This document shows positions 26,540 through 34,643 of a stretch of 64,000 bases of DNA, piece by piece. Source of the stretch: Mesorhizobium sp. B2-4-3 (GTDB lineage: Bacteria; Pseudomonadota; Alphaproteobacteria; Rhizobiales; Rhizobiaceae); the NCBI RefSeq assembly GCF_006442815.1, contig NZ_VFVL01000008.1, forward strand, positions 62,001 to 126,000, read 5' to 3'. Under the pieces are notes generated by a model that saw nothing but the letters and a program-made list of their open reading frames with translations, searched no databases and was not told the DNA's origin. The position numbers were made by a program, and so were the translations under genes. How positions within the stretch are numbered: position 1 is the stretch's first letter; each line of letters opens with the position of its first letter.

Positions 26540-26572
26540 GTATGGACTCGATACATAAATATACTGAGTATA
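26540..26572. promoter_or_regulatory. pair of palindromic operators between monooxygenase and TetR gene
   Basis: TATACT-G-AGTATA at 26560-26572 and GTAT-N7-ATAC at 26540-26554 lie in the short AT-rich divergent promoter region. They are probable binding sites for the TetR protein encoded at 26584. Confidence 0.55.
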
Positions 26573-26583
26573 GAAAGCAAGGT

Positions 26584-27225
26584 ATGTCCAAGTCGGCTGC
26601 AGAGCGGCGAACGCGAAAGCGACTGGTAACGCGCCAAACCATCTCCGATGTGGCGACCCGCCTGTTCTTCGAGCGGGGCTTCGACCACGTGACAATCGAC
26701 GAGATTGCCGAAGCTGCCGACGTAGGGCGAATGACGGTGTTCAACCACTTTCCCCGCAAGGAGGACATGTTCTTCGATCGGGAGCAGGAGATGAGGGACG
26801 TCGCGTTCGCGGCCATCCAAACCCGTGACGCGGGCACCTCACCCATTCAAGCGTTGGGTGCTTTGGCGCATCGCTTGATCGAGCAGCCTCATCCTTCCTA
26901 CCCGCTCTTTGGCGGCACATACTTGTTTGTGGAAACGGCGCTCGCAAGCGAATCCCTCAAGGCGCGTGCACGCCAGATGCGCGACGACTTTGTCCGCGCG
27001 CTGGCAGATGTCCTGGCCGACGCCGTCAACCGCCCGCGCGACGATCCTGATGCGCATCTCGCCGCCAGCTTGATTGCGTCTGTTTGGAGCGTAGCTTTCA
27101 CTCAGGCGCATGAGCTCTTTGGCCGCAAGCGCGACACGAACGAAGCGAGTCGTATTTTCCTGGACCTGATTGATCGGGGGACGGTTGGGATTGGAGCGGC
27201 ACTCGCCGGTACTGCCTATATCTGA
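26584..27225 (+). CDS. TetR/AcrR-family transcriptional regulator
   Basis: A 213-aa regulator. The helix-turn-helix (about 15-60) reads ISDVATRLFFERGFDHVTID and then VGRMTVFNHFPRKEDMFF. The C-terminal domain is of the MftR-like type. An in-frame ATG at 26506 would overlap the divergent monooxygenase and the operators, so 26584 with aagcaaggt upstream is preferred. Pairing with a flavin monooxygenase suggests local repression relieved by the enzyme's substrate. The low-GC promoter region hints at a transferred pair, but this is weak evidence. Confidence 0.85.
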   Translation: MSKSAAERRTRKRLVTRQTISDVATRLFFERGFDHVTIDEIAEAADVGRMTVFNHFPRKEDMFFDREQEMRDVAFAAIQTRDAGTSPIQALGALAHRLIEQPHPSYPLFGGTYLFVETALASESLKARARQMRDDFVRALADVLADAVNRPRDDPDAHLAASLIASVWSVAFTQAHELFGRKRDTNEASRIFLDLIDRGTVGIGAALAGTAYI

Positions 27226-27427
27226 CCCGGCAATTGATCCTTTTCGACTCCAGGCCAATCATCACCGGCCAGGAGGCTGCTTCGCGCCCCATAACCGCCC
27301 TTAGGCACGCAATTCAGAACACTAGCCGAACCTCACCGTTTCAAATGGCCGAATGCTCGGTCACAGGCGATCATCACGCGGAACGAGATGGTCGCCTGCC
27401 CTATTGCATGAGCAGCGGTCCGAGGAC

Positions 27428-28387
27428 TCAGACTTCCATCTCTTGTTCCCACCAGCCGCGGGTGTTCACGTTAGCGGCGTCGGCCAGAGCTTCCAGCTCT
27501 GCGATGTCGTCGCTGGTGAGCGTGATGCTGCCGGCTCGGACCAGGCCATCGATGTAGTTGGGCTTGGTGACGCCGATGATCGGCGTCGTGCCCTTGGCGA
27601 TGGCCCACGCTGTCGCGACATCGGGCGCTGCTGCACCCTGCGTCTGGCCGATCGAGGCGAGCTTGTCCGTCAGCGCCTTCAGCTGAGGCAACATGCCGTT
27701 GTAATTTTCCGCGCGGTTGCTGCCTTCCGGCAGCGGGTTCTCCGGGCTGTACTTGCCGGTCAAGGCGCCCTGTTCCAGCACCATATAGGCGAAGAACGGG
27801 ATGCAGTGGTTGCGGCAGTAGTCCAGGATGCCAGCTTGCTCAGAGCTGCGGTAGAGCAGACTGTAGTGATTCTGGACGGCTTCGACCCGAAACCCGGCTC
27901 CTCCGAGGATCTGGCTGGCGAGCTCGATTTCGCTCAGGTTGTGATTCGAGACGCCGACATGTTTGACCTTCCCGCTCTTCAGCAAAGGAACCAGGTGCGG
28001 GGTCCACCGCGCGACATCGGCTGGATTGTGAATCCAGTAGAGGTCGATGTAGTCGGTGCCGAGGCGGGCCAGACTCTGCTCCAGCATGTCCGCCACCGGA
28101 TCATCGCTGGTCCCCGCGGCCTGCGGGGTGAATTTCGTGGAGAGCTGGTAGTCGCCGCGGGCGTAGCGCTTCAGGACCTCCCCGAGCACGGTCTCTGAAC
28201 GGCCCATGCCGTACACAAGGGCCGTGTCCCACAGGGTGAAGCCGGCCGCATGCGCTTTGTCCGCGACCTCTTCCAGGCCAGCCCGAGTCAGGAGGCTGCC
28301 GAAGTAGCCGTCGCCAGTCTCGCCGCTGTCGCCCCAGGCCCACGTGCCCAGTGCAACCGTGGGGGTCTTCAGATTATTGGTTGTCAT
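27428..28387 (-). CDS. aldo/keto reductase
   Basis: A 319-aa NADPH-dependent TIM-barrel oxidoreductase. The catalytic tetrad is visible: Asp and Tyr in WDTALVYG, Lys in STKF and His in YWIHNP. The C-terminal cofactor region is PIIGVTKPNYIDGL. The family reduces aldehydes and ketones, and no specific substrate can be named. The start is placed at MTTNNLKTP (28387) with GGAG upstream, not at the longer 28438 frame that enters the divergent AraC promoter. The adjacent AraC regulator recalls aldehyde-responsive pairs such as yqhC-yqhD/dkgA. Confidence 0.88.
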   Translation of the reverse strand: MTTNNLKTPTVALGTWAWGDSGETGDGYFGSLLTRAGLEEVADKAHAAGFTLWDTALVYGMGRSETVLGEVLKRYARGDYQLSTKFTPQAAGTSDDPVADMLEQSLARLGTDYIDLYWIHNPADVARWTPHLVPLLKSGKVKHVGVSNHNLSEIELASQILGGAGFRVEAVQNHYSLLYRSSEQAGILDYCRNHCIPFFAYMVLEQGALTGKYSPENPLPEGSNRAENYNGMLPQLKALTDKLASIGQTQGAAAPDVATAWAIAKGTTPIIGVTKPNYIDGLVRAGSITLTSDDIAELEALADAANVNTRGWWEQEMEV

Positions 28388-28552
28388 ATGTTTGCTCCAT
28401 GCTTGGCCAGGTATGCTGTGACCCAGCGCTGCTGACACTATGACGCGCGGCGACGTCGAACCGTTAGCCTGATGTGCCGTGATTCCTGCCTAATCCTCCA
28501 GAAGCTGCGGTTCGCATTGCCGCCCGCCCGCGCGCGTGCGATGGTCAGATTC

Positions 28553-29452
28553 ATGGAAACACTGACCGAAATCGCCGCCGTGATTGCCCGGCACGTCTCA
28601 AAGGATGGCTTCCACGCCACCCTCATCGAACGCGTGACGCTTGTTCGATCCTCCACGGTGACGATGCCGATGCCGAATGTTTACCGGCCGCAACTGTGCC
28701 TCGTCGCGCAGGGGCACAAGGAGGTCACGCTGGGCGACCGCGTGTTCCGGTACGCACCGGGGCGCTATGGGGTCGTGACCTACGACCTGCCGGTGACAGG
28801 CCATGTGGTCGAGGCAACGCCTGACAAGCCCTATCTCTGCCTGTACCTCGATTTCGATCCGGTCATGCTGGGGGAGTTGGCGTTGCGCGTGCCGTCGCCG
28901 CCGGGAGCGCCATCCTCGCCCATAGGCAAGACGGTGTCCGACGCCGGCGCCGGTTTGCTCGACGCGGCGCTACGTCTGCTGCGCCTGCTCGACGATCCGG
29001 CGGCCCTGCCCGTGCTCGGGCCGCTTGCCGAGCAGGAAATTCTCTATCGCCTGCTCGCCGGTCCGGACGGCGCCAGGATGCGCAACATCACCTCCAGCCA
29101 GGGTCGGGTGGCCCAGGTCGGCCGCGCCATCGCCTGGATCGGGAAGAACTTCCGGGAACGGTTCAGCATCGAGCGGCTTGCCGGGGAAGTAGGCATGAGT
29201 CCGTCGAGCCTGCACGAGCATTTTCGCGCCGTGACGGCGATGACGCCGCTGCAGTTCCAGAAGCAGCTCAGGCTGCAGGACGCGCGCAGCCTGATGCTGG
29301 TCCAGGACATCGACGCCACGACTGCCGCCTTCCGCGTGGGTTACGAAAGCCCGTCGCAGTTCAGCCGCGAATATCGCCGCCATTTTGGAGAACCGCCGGC
29401 ACGTGACATAGCCCGCTTGCGTGCTTCGCCGGGCTTGGCGGTGGTGGCTTGA
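28553..29452 (+). CDS. AraC-family transcriptional regulator
   Basis: A 299-aa protein with an N-terminal AraC_N cupin-like effector domain (about 15-160, including YRPQLCLVAQGHKEV) and a C-terminal double helix-turn-helix (about 190-285) with SIERLAGEVGMSPSSLHEHF and RVGYESPSQFSREYRRHFG. METLTEIAAVIARH is the usual beginning of the family, so 28553 is chosen; in-frame ATGs at 28472 and 28541 are alternatives. It is divergent from an aldo/keto reductase that it probably activates in response to a carbonyl compound (inferred). Confidence 0.88.
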   Translation: METLTEIAAVIARHVSKDGFHATLIERVTLVRSSTVTMPMPNVYRPQLCLVAQGHKEVTLGDRVFRYAPGRYGVVTYDLPVTGHVVEATPDKPYLCLYLDFDPVMLGELALRVPSPPGAPSSPIGKTVSDAGAGLLDAALRLLRLLDDPAALPVLGPLAEQEILYRLLAGPDGARMRNITSSQGRVAQVGRAIAWIGKNFRERFSIERLAGEVGMSPSSLHEHFRAVTAMTPLQFQKQLRLQDARSLMLVQDIDATTAAFRVGYESPSQFSREYRRHFGEPPARDIARLRASPGLAVVA

Positions 29453-29550
29453 GCAAAGCCTGCCCGGCACCGGTTCAAATCGGCGTTCATGCGCACCAAA
29501 AACCAATTGCAAAATAAAATCAGTCGATCTAACCTGAACCGATTGCATAG

Positions 29551-29565
29551 CGCAATCAGATTGCG
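29551..29565. promoter_or_regulatory. palindrome upstream of the DHFR-like pseudogene
   Basis: CGCAAT-CAG-ATTGCG is a perfect 6+3+6 inverted repeat 23 nt before the ATG at 29589, inside an AT-rich promoter region. It looks like an operator, but no regulator gene is directly associated. Confidence 0.4.
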
Positions 29566-29588
29566 TGAATGCCATTTGAGGAACAGGC

Positions 29589-30119
29589 ATGGCCAAGCTC
29601 GTCTTCGGAATGAACCATTCGCTGGACGGCTACGTCGATCACACGGAGTTCGGGCCAAGCCCTACGCTCTTCCGCCACTTCATCGAGGAGGTGCGGCGGA
29701 AGGCGGGGAGTGTCTACGGTCGCCGCATGTATGAAACCATGCGCTACTGGGACGACGAGCATCCCGAATGGGATGCCGAGCGACGGGCCTTCGCGGCGGC
29801 GTGGCGGAACCAACCGAAATAGGTCGTCTCGCGCTCGTTGCAATCGGTCGGCCCCAACGCCAGCCTCGTCGAAGATGATCTCGAGGGCGCGATGCGCAAG
29901 CTGAAGGCCGAGCGTGACGGCGATATCGCAGTCGCCGGCCCGGATCTGGCGCGAAGCCTCACCGAACTTGGCTTGATCGATGAGTATCGCATCTACCTGC
30001 ATCCCGTGGTGCTTGGTCGCGGCAAGCCATATTTCGCCGGACCCCGGCCGCCGCTGCGCCTCATGGCTCATGAGCGGATCGACGAGGATGTGATCAGGCT
30101 GACCTACGTCCCTGCCTGA
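29589..30119 (+). pseudogene. dihydrofolate reductase/RibD C-terminal-family gene with in-frame TAG
   Basis: The frame starts with MAKLVFGMNHSLDGYVD, stops at TAG (29820-29822, codon 78) after WRNQPK, and resumes in the same frame with VVSRSLQSVGPNASLV through to VIRLTYVPA. Family members usually have Trp after the lysine before VVSR, and TGG to TAG is one base. The full 176-codon frame matches the family from end to end (GGKxx-type IAVAGPDLARSL, LHPVVLGRGKPYF). The RBS (gaggaa) and promoter palindrome are intact, so the loss looks recent. The native substrate of this DHFR-like branch is not known. A sequencing error is possible. Confidence 0.85.
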
Positions 30120-30140
30120 TCTCGCCACGTCCGCCCATGA

Positions 30141-30977
30141 TCAGGTGAGCCGGACGATCTTGAAGCCCTCGATCTCCTTGACGACCGGATGGCCCTTCCA
30201 GCGCTCGACATCGTGCAGCACGACGAGCTTCGACAGGTCGCCACCGAGCTCGTCATTCATCTTGTCGATGGTCTTCAGCTGCTCCCAGACGCTGCCCACC
30301 GCATTGTTGAGCGGGACATAGACGCCGTCATGATTGTGCCCGGTGAGCTGGCGGCGCGAATAGACGCAATCGCCGGAGATCACACGACGGCCGGCATCGG
30401 TGTCGACGAGCACGAATTGTTGGCCGATCGTGTGGCCGCTGCCAAGCCGCGCATGGATGCCGGGCAGTATGTTGTCCTTGTCGCCGTCGATGAGCGTCAC
30501 GCGATGCTCGATCGAGGCTTCGAGGGCGGTGCGCAAATTGTCGGGATCGATGATTGCGGTCAGATGCGCGAAGCGCTTCGGCAGCGCGATCGCCTCGTAC
30601 CACGAAAGCAGCTCGCTCTTCTGGATGTGGATATGCGCGCGCGGGAACTCGGCGATCGAGCCCATATGGTCGAAATGCGCATGCGTGACCACGATGTCGC
30701 TGATCTGGTCGGGTGCGATGTCGAGCGCCGCCAGCATCCGCACCGGCGAGATCCATGTCGGAATGCCGAACTTCCGCGAGAAGCTGTGGTCGTCCTGCAT
30801 GAAGCCTGCGTCGACCAGCACGTTGCGTTCGCCGTTGCGCGCCAGCACGAAGGAAAAGGGCAGGTCGACCACGCCGTCATTGTACATGCCGCTGATGAGA
30901 TCGACCCAGGGCTGTTCCTTGGAGCGCGCATATTCCAGCACGAAGACTTGCCATTTCGCGGATTGCTGGACGGTCAT
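30141..30977 (-). CDS. metallo-beta-lactamase-fold hydrolase, N-acyl-homoserine-lactonase family
   Basis: A 278-aa dinuclear-metal hydrolase. The metal motif is VTHAHFDHMG (HxHxDH), with further ligands in GSGHTIGQQ and the Asp of SGDCVYS. The C-terminus (VVLHDVERW) resembles the AttM/AiiA lactonase branch. GGAGGAG is 9 nt from the ATG at 30977 and nearly touches the one at 30983, so the former is chosen. It is the last gene of the ABC transporter operon, 17 nt after the permease. It may open a lactone that the transporter imports; quorum-signal quenching is possible but less favoured by the context. Confidence 0.82.
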   Translation of the reverse strand: MTVQQSAKWQVFVLEYARSKEQPWVDLISGMYNDGVVDLPFSFVLARNGERNVLVDAGFMQDDHSFSRKFGIPTWISPVRMLAALDIAPDQISDIVVTHAHFDHMGSIAEFPRAHIHIQKSELLSWYEAIALPKRFAHLTAIIDPDNLRTALEASIEHRVTLIDGDKDNILPGIHARLGSGHTIGQQFVLVDTDAGRRVISGDCVYSRRQLTGHNHDGVYVPLNNAVGSVWEQLKTIDKMNDELGGDLSKLVVLHDVERWKGHPVVKEIEGFKIVRLT

Positions 30978-30994
30978 GGGCATTCTCCTCCAAT

Positions 30995-31987
30995 TCAGCT
31001 TTCGGCAAGCGAGCGGCCGAGGCTGGCGAGCCCGACCGCGACGATCAGAATGGCGCCCTGGAACATGAACTGCGAGTAGGTCGGCGCGCCGAAGATGTTG
31101 AGTCCGTTGAAGCCGAGCACGATGATGAGCGTGCCGATCAACGTGCCCAATATGTGGAACTCGCCGTCGCGCAGCGTGGCTGATCCGAGGAAGACGGCGG
31201 CGAAGGCGGTCAGGAGATAGGAATCGGCGGCGTTGGTCGTGCCGCTGCCGAGCCTGGCGGCAAGCAAGGTGCCGGTGAGAGCCGCGCACATGCCGGAAAG
31301 CACGAAGCCGAGGATCTTGATGCGGTCTACATTGATGCCGGCAAGCCGCGCCGCGGCGGGGTTGCCGCCGACCGCCTGGATCTCCTGGCCGATCGCCGTG
31401 CGCTCGACCAGCAACCACAGGCCGCCGAACACCAGCGCCATGAAGATGATCGGGTTGGGGATGCCGAACAGCCAGCGCCCGAGCGCCAGCTGCAGGAACG
31501 ATTCCGGCACGCCGGAGACGATCGGCACACCTGCCGAATAGGCGAAGGAGAGGCCGACCAGCACGGTGCCGACACCGAGCGTGGCGATCACCGAATTGAC
31601 CTTGAGCTTGGTGACGATCACGCCGTTGACGACGCCGATGAGGGCGCCGAGCGCGAGCTCGATCACAACCGCGACCGGGATCGGCAGGTGGTTTGCCACT
31701 ATCAGCCCGGTGACCAGCACGCCGTGCAGGCTGGCGGCATAGCCGACCGAGAGGTCGAGCTCGCCGACGATCACGGCCATGGTCAGCCCGCCGGCGATGA
31801 TCATGGCGAGAGACGCCTGGCTCAGCACGTTGATGAAATTGTTGAAGGTCGGAAAGGCGTGCGGCGACAGGAAGGAGAAGACGAGGATCATCACCAGCAG
31901 GCCGATGATGGTGCCGTAGCGCGCGAAAACCCCGAGCGCGGCCCTGGTGCTGGGCGAAAGGCGTCGCGTGTAGCCGACGTCATTCAT
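30995..31987 (-). CDS. ribose-class ABC transporter permease
   Basis: A 330-aa inner-membrane permease of the RbsC/BPD_transp_2 type with about 8-10 hydrophobic helices. GELDLSVGYAASL and the EAA-like GGNPAAARLAGINVDRIK are the recognised segments. The ATG at 31987 overlaps the stop of the ATPase gene (ATGA), which sets the start. It is part of a four-gene operon (binding protein, ATPase, permease, hydrolase) divergent from a LacI regulator. The transported molecule is unknown; the class carries pentoses, hexoses, polyols and autoinducer-2. Confidence 0.92.
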   Translation of the reverse strand: MNDVGYTRRLSPSTRAALGVFARYGTIIGLLVMILVFSFLSPHAFPTFNNFINVLSQASLAMIIAGGLTMAVIVGELDLSVGYAASLHGVLVTGLIVANHLPIPVAVVIELALGALIGVVNGVIVTKLKVNSVIATLGVGTVLVGLSFAYSAGVPIVSGVPESFLQLALGRWLFGIPNPIIFMALVFGGLWLLVERTAIGQEIQAVGGNPAAARLAGINVDRIKILGFVLSGMCAALTGTLLAARLGSGTTNAADSYLLTAFAAVFLGSATLRDGEFHILGTLIGTLIIVLGFNGLNIFGAPTYSQFMFQGAILIVAVGLASLGRSLAES

Positions 31988-33534
31988 GCGGAAACCCTTT
32001 CCTCGGTTGCGGCATAGCTTGCCTCGATGATGGCGCTGCGGGTGAGGCCGGCGCCGGCGAGCTCGCGCACGATGCGTCCTTCCGCCATCACCAGGACCCG
32101 GTCGCACAGATCGGGGAGCTCGTCCGGCTCGGACGAGATGACGAGCACGGCCATGCCGTCTCGGGCGAGCGCGCGGATGAGCCGATGGATTTCCCCGCGT
32201 GCGCCGATATCGACGCCGCGTGTCGGCTCGTCGAGGATGAGGATCTTCGGCTTCGAGCGCAGCCAGCGGCCGATGACCACCTTCTGCTGGTTGCCGCCGG
32301 AGAGCCGCCCGACCGGCTGTTCCGGCGAGCGGGCCTTGATCGACAGGTCGTGGATCGTCGCTTGCGCCAGCCGCGCGCGCTTGCGCGGGCTGATAAAGGG
32401 CAGGACCGGACTGGCGAGCAGCGGCGTCAGATTGCCGAGGCTGAGGTTGAAGGCGATGGATTTGCCCAGCAGCAGCCCTTCCATGCGGCGCTCTTCCGGA
32501 ACCAGGCCCAGCCCGGCGCGCACCGCGCCGGCCGGGCTGCGCGGGGCGAACGGCCTGCCCTCGATCGTCATGCCGCCGGCATCGGGCCGGTCCGCGCCGT
32601 AGAGCAGCCGCGCGAGTTCGCTGCGCCCGGCGCCGACAAGGCCGCCCAGCCCGAGCACCTCGCCGCGGCGGAGATCGAAGCTCGCCTCCGCCACGCGCGG
32701 CAGGCGGCGCAGGCCCCGCACCGACAGGATGACCTCGCCGGGCGCCGCGTCGCGGGCCTTGGGCAGGTGCTCGACCGCCCCGCCGACGATTGCCTGGACC
32801 AGCCGGCGCCGGGTCAGTTCGGGACCATCAAGGACCGCGACCGAGCGGCCATCGCGCAAGACGGTGACGCGGCCGCACAGATCGAGGATCTCGTCCAGCC
32901 GGTGCGATACGTAGAGCACCGCCACGCCCGATGCCGAAAGTCCCCGGATGATGGAAAAGAGCTTGCGGCATTCGCCTGCCGACAGCGAAGCGGTCGGCTC
33001 GTCCATGACGATGAGGCGCGCCTTCCACACCAGGGCTCGGGCGATGCTGATCAGCCAGTTCTCGGCCGTCGACAACCTCTTCGCCGGTGCATCGAGCGGC
33101 GCGGTTATGCCGACACGCTCGACGATCGGCGCGACGTCGCGCTGGATCGCGGCCCAGTCGACCAGGCCGAGCCTCGTCTTCTTGGGCAGGCCGAGCATGA
33201 TGTTCTCGAGCACCGTCATGTCCGGCACGAAGGCGAGTTCCTGATGGATGAAGCTCATGCCGAGCCCGCTCGCTTCATGCGGCGATGCGATCCTGGCCGG
33301 CCTGCCCTCGATGGCGATCTCGCCGGTATCCGGCTGGGTCAGGCCGGCCAGGATGCGGATCAACGTCGATTTGCCGGCGCCGTTGGCGCCGACCAGCCCG
33401 TGTACTTCGCCGGGCAGCACGCACAGCGCCGCGTCGCGCAGCGCCTGCGCTCCTCCGTAGGATTTGCCGATCGCACTCGCCGCCACGAACGGCACCGCCG
33501 GCGGCACCGCCATCGATGTCGGAACTGGGTTCAT
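31984..33534 (-). CDS. ribose-class sugar ABC transporter ATP-binding protein
   Basis: A 516-aa double-cassette ATPase of the RbsA/MglA type. The first cassette has Walker A VGANGAGKST and Walker B LIVMDEPTASL. The second has a degenerate Walker A (LGGLVGAGRSEL), signature LSGGNQQKV and Walker B ILILDEPTRGVD. In this class only the first site usually hydrolyses ATP. The start may be 33534 or the internal MAVPPAV. It follows the binding-protein gene by 18 nt and overlaps the permease by 4 nt. Confidence 0.93.
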   Translation of the reverse strand: MNPVPTSMAVPPAVPFVAASAIGKSYGGAQALRDAALCVLPGEVHGLVGANGAGKSTLIRILAGLTQPDTGEIAIEGRPARIASPHEASGLGMSFIHQELAFVPDMTVLENIMLGLPKKTRLGLVDWAAIQRDVAPIVERVGITAPLDAPAKRLSTAENWLISIARALVWKARLIVMDEPTASLSAGECRKLFSIIRGLSASGVAVLYVSHRLDEILDLCGRVTVLRDGRSVAVLDGPELTRRRLVQAIVGGAVEHLPKARDAAPGEVILSVRGLRRLPRVAEASFDLRRGEVLGLGGLVGAGRSELARLLYGADRPDAGGMTIEGRPFAPRSPAGAVRAGLGLVPEERRMEGLLLGKSIAFNLSLGNLTPLLASPVLPFISPRKRARLAQATIHDLSIKARSPEQPVGRLSGGNQQKVVIGRWLRSKPKILILDEPTRGVDIGARGEIHRLIRALARDGMAVLVISSEPDELPDLCDRVLVMAEGRIVRELAGAGLTRSAIIEASYAATEERVSA

Positions 33535-33552
33535 GGCGAAGCGTGCAGGTTC

Positions 33553-34488
33553 CTATTTCATGGCGTCCGGATGCTTGGCGACGAAGTCGTCGATGGTGTC
33601 CTTGGTGACGAGCACCGCAGGCACCTCCACCGCCTTCGGCTTCCAGTCCGCGCCGGCCTTGCGGATCTCCGGCAGCAGTTTGATCATATTGTAGCCTTCT
33701 GTATAGCTGTCCTGCCAGGCGGTCGCGGTCATGAAGCCGTTCTTGATGTTCTCCAGCGCCTGCGCGTTGCCGTTGACGCCATAGACCTTGACGTCGTCAC
33801 GGCTCTGCGCCCTGAGCGAGCCGATGGCGCCGATCGCCGGATCGTCCCAGCAACCCCAGATGGCGAGATTCTCCTGGCCTGTCGGATGTGAGGCAAGCCA
33901 GGCATTGGCATATTGCGCGCCATCCTCGAAATAACCGGGGATGCGCACCTCGTTCTTGGTGACCTTGATGTCGGGATTGGCTTCCAGGGCCTTGTCGAGC
34001 TCGACCTCGCGGTTCCGGCAGACCTCGCCGGTGTGGTAGGTCAGCGCCAGGATGGAGCCCTTGCCGCCCATCGTCTTCAGCATCAGCTCATCGACCGGCA
34101 CCACCATCGGCCCGCCCGAGCCGTTGGTGGCGGCGACGAAGCTTCCCAGTCCGCCGCCCCAGGTGACGACCGGGATGTTGGCCGACTTGGCGGCCTCGAG
34201 CCCGGCTCCGATCGAGGAATAGGGAAACACCATATCGACGATTGCCGCCGAGCCGCGCTGCGCGAAATTCTGGATCGCGGCGTTCGCCTGGTCGGCGCTG
34301 CCCGCCGCATCGATGACGGAGACGTCCCAGCCGATCTCCTTGGCGGCGGCCTTGGCGCCGACGATGTAGCGGGCGTTATTCGCCTCGGTCGCCGAGATCG
34401 AGACGATGCCGACCAGCGGCGTGTCCGCCTGAGCGGGAACCGCTCCGGCCGCGGCCGCCAACGCGGCCCCAATCATTATCCACTTCAT
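33553..34488 (-). CDS. periplasmic sugar-type substrate-binding protein
   Basis: A 311-aa Peripla_BP_4 protein with a Sec signal (MKWIMIGAALAAAAGAVPAQA) and two alpha/beta lobes joined by a hinge. VGIVSISATEANNARYIVGAK is the N-lobe opening, split by SISATEANNA. IWGCWDDPAIGAI marks the ligand region. AGGGAGGAGATC precedes the ATG at 34488; the 27 codons upstream are not counted. It is the first gene of the import operon and is divergent from lacI. The ligand cannot be named from the sequence, and the binding pocket differs from the ribose-binding proteins I recall. Confidence 0.9.
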   Translation of the reverse strand: MKWIMIGAALAAAAGAVPAQADTPLVGIVSISATEANNARYIVGAKAAAKEIGWDVSVIDAAGSADQANAAIQNFAQRGSAAIVDMVFPYSSIGAGLEAAKSANIPVVTWGGGLGSFVAATNGSGGPMVVPVDELMLKTMGGKGSILALTYHTGEVCRNREVELDKALEANPDIKVTKNEVRIPGYFEDGAQYANAWLASHPTGQENLAIWGCWDDPAIGAIGSLRAQSRDDVKVYGVNGNAQALENIKNGFMTATAWQDSYTEGYNMIKLLPEIRKAGADWKPKAVEVPAVLVTKDTIDDFVAKHPDAMK

Positions 34489-34600
34489 GATCTCCTCCCT
34501 TGCCGTTGCGGCGCCTATCCCGCCGAACCGTTTCGCTAGATTATGCGCATAGCAGGGGCAATCAAGCAAATTTTCGGTGATTTGGCCTAGACAAAGGCCA

Positions 34601-34634
34601 TTTTGGCGACCAAAACTTAGCTAATCGATTAGCT
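34601..34634. promoter_or_regulatory. LacI-type operators in the divergent promoter
   Basis: AGCTAATCGATTAGCT at 34619-34634 is a perfect 16-bp palindrome with the central CG typical of LacI-family sites, 9 nt before the lacI ATG. TTTTGG-CGA-CCAAAA at 34601-34615 is a second perfect inverted repeat beside it. Repression of both lacI and the importer is likely. Confidence 0.7.
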
Positions 34635-34643
34635 GGGTTCGCT

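Noticed and set aside
29820..29822. TAG decoded as pyrrolysine or by programmed readthrough
   Set aside because: Pyl systems are not expected in Rhizobiales, and family members have an ordinary tryptophan at the position. A nonsense mutation or sequence error is simpler.
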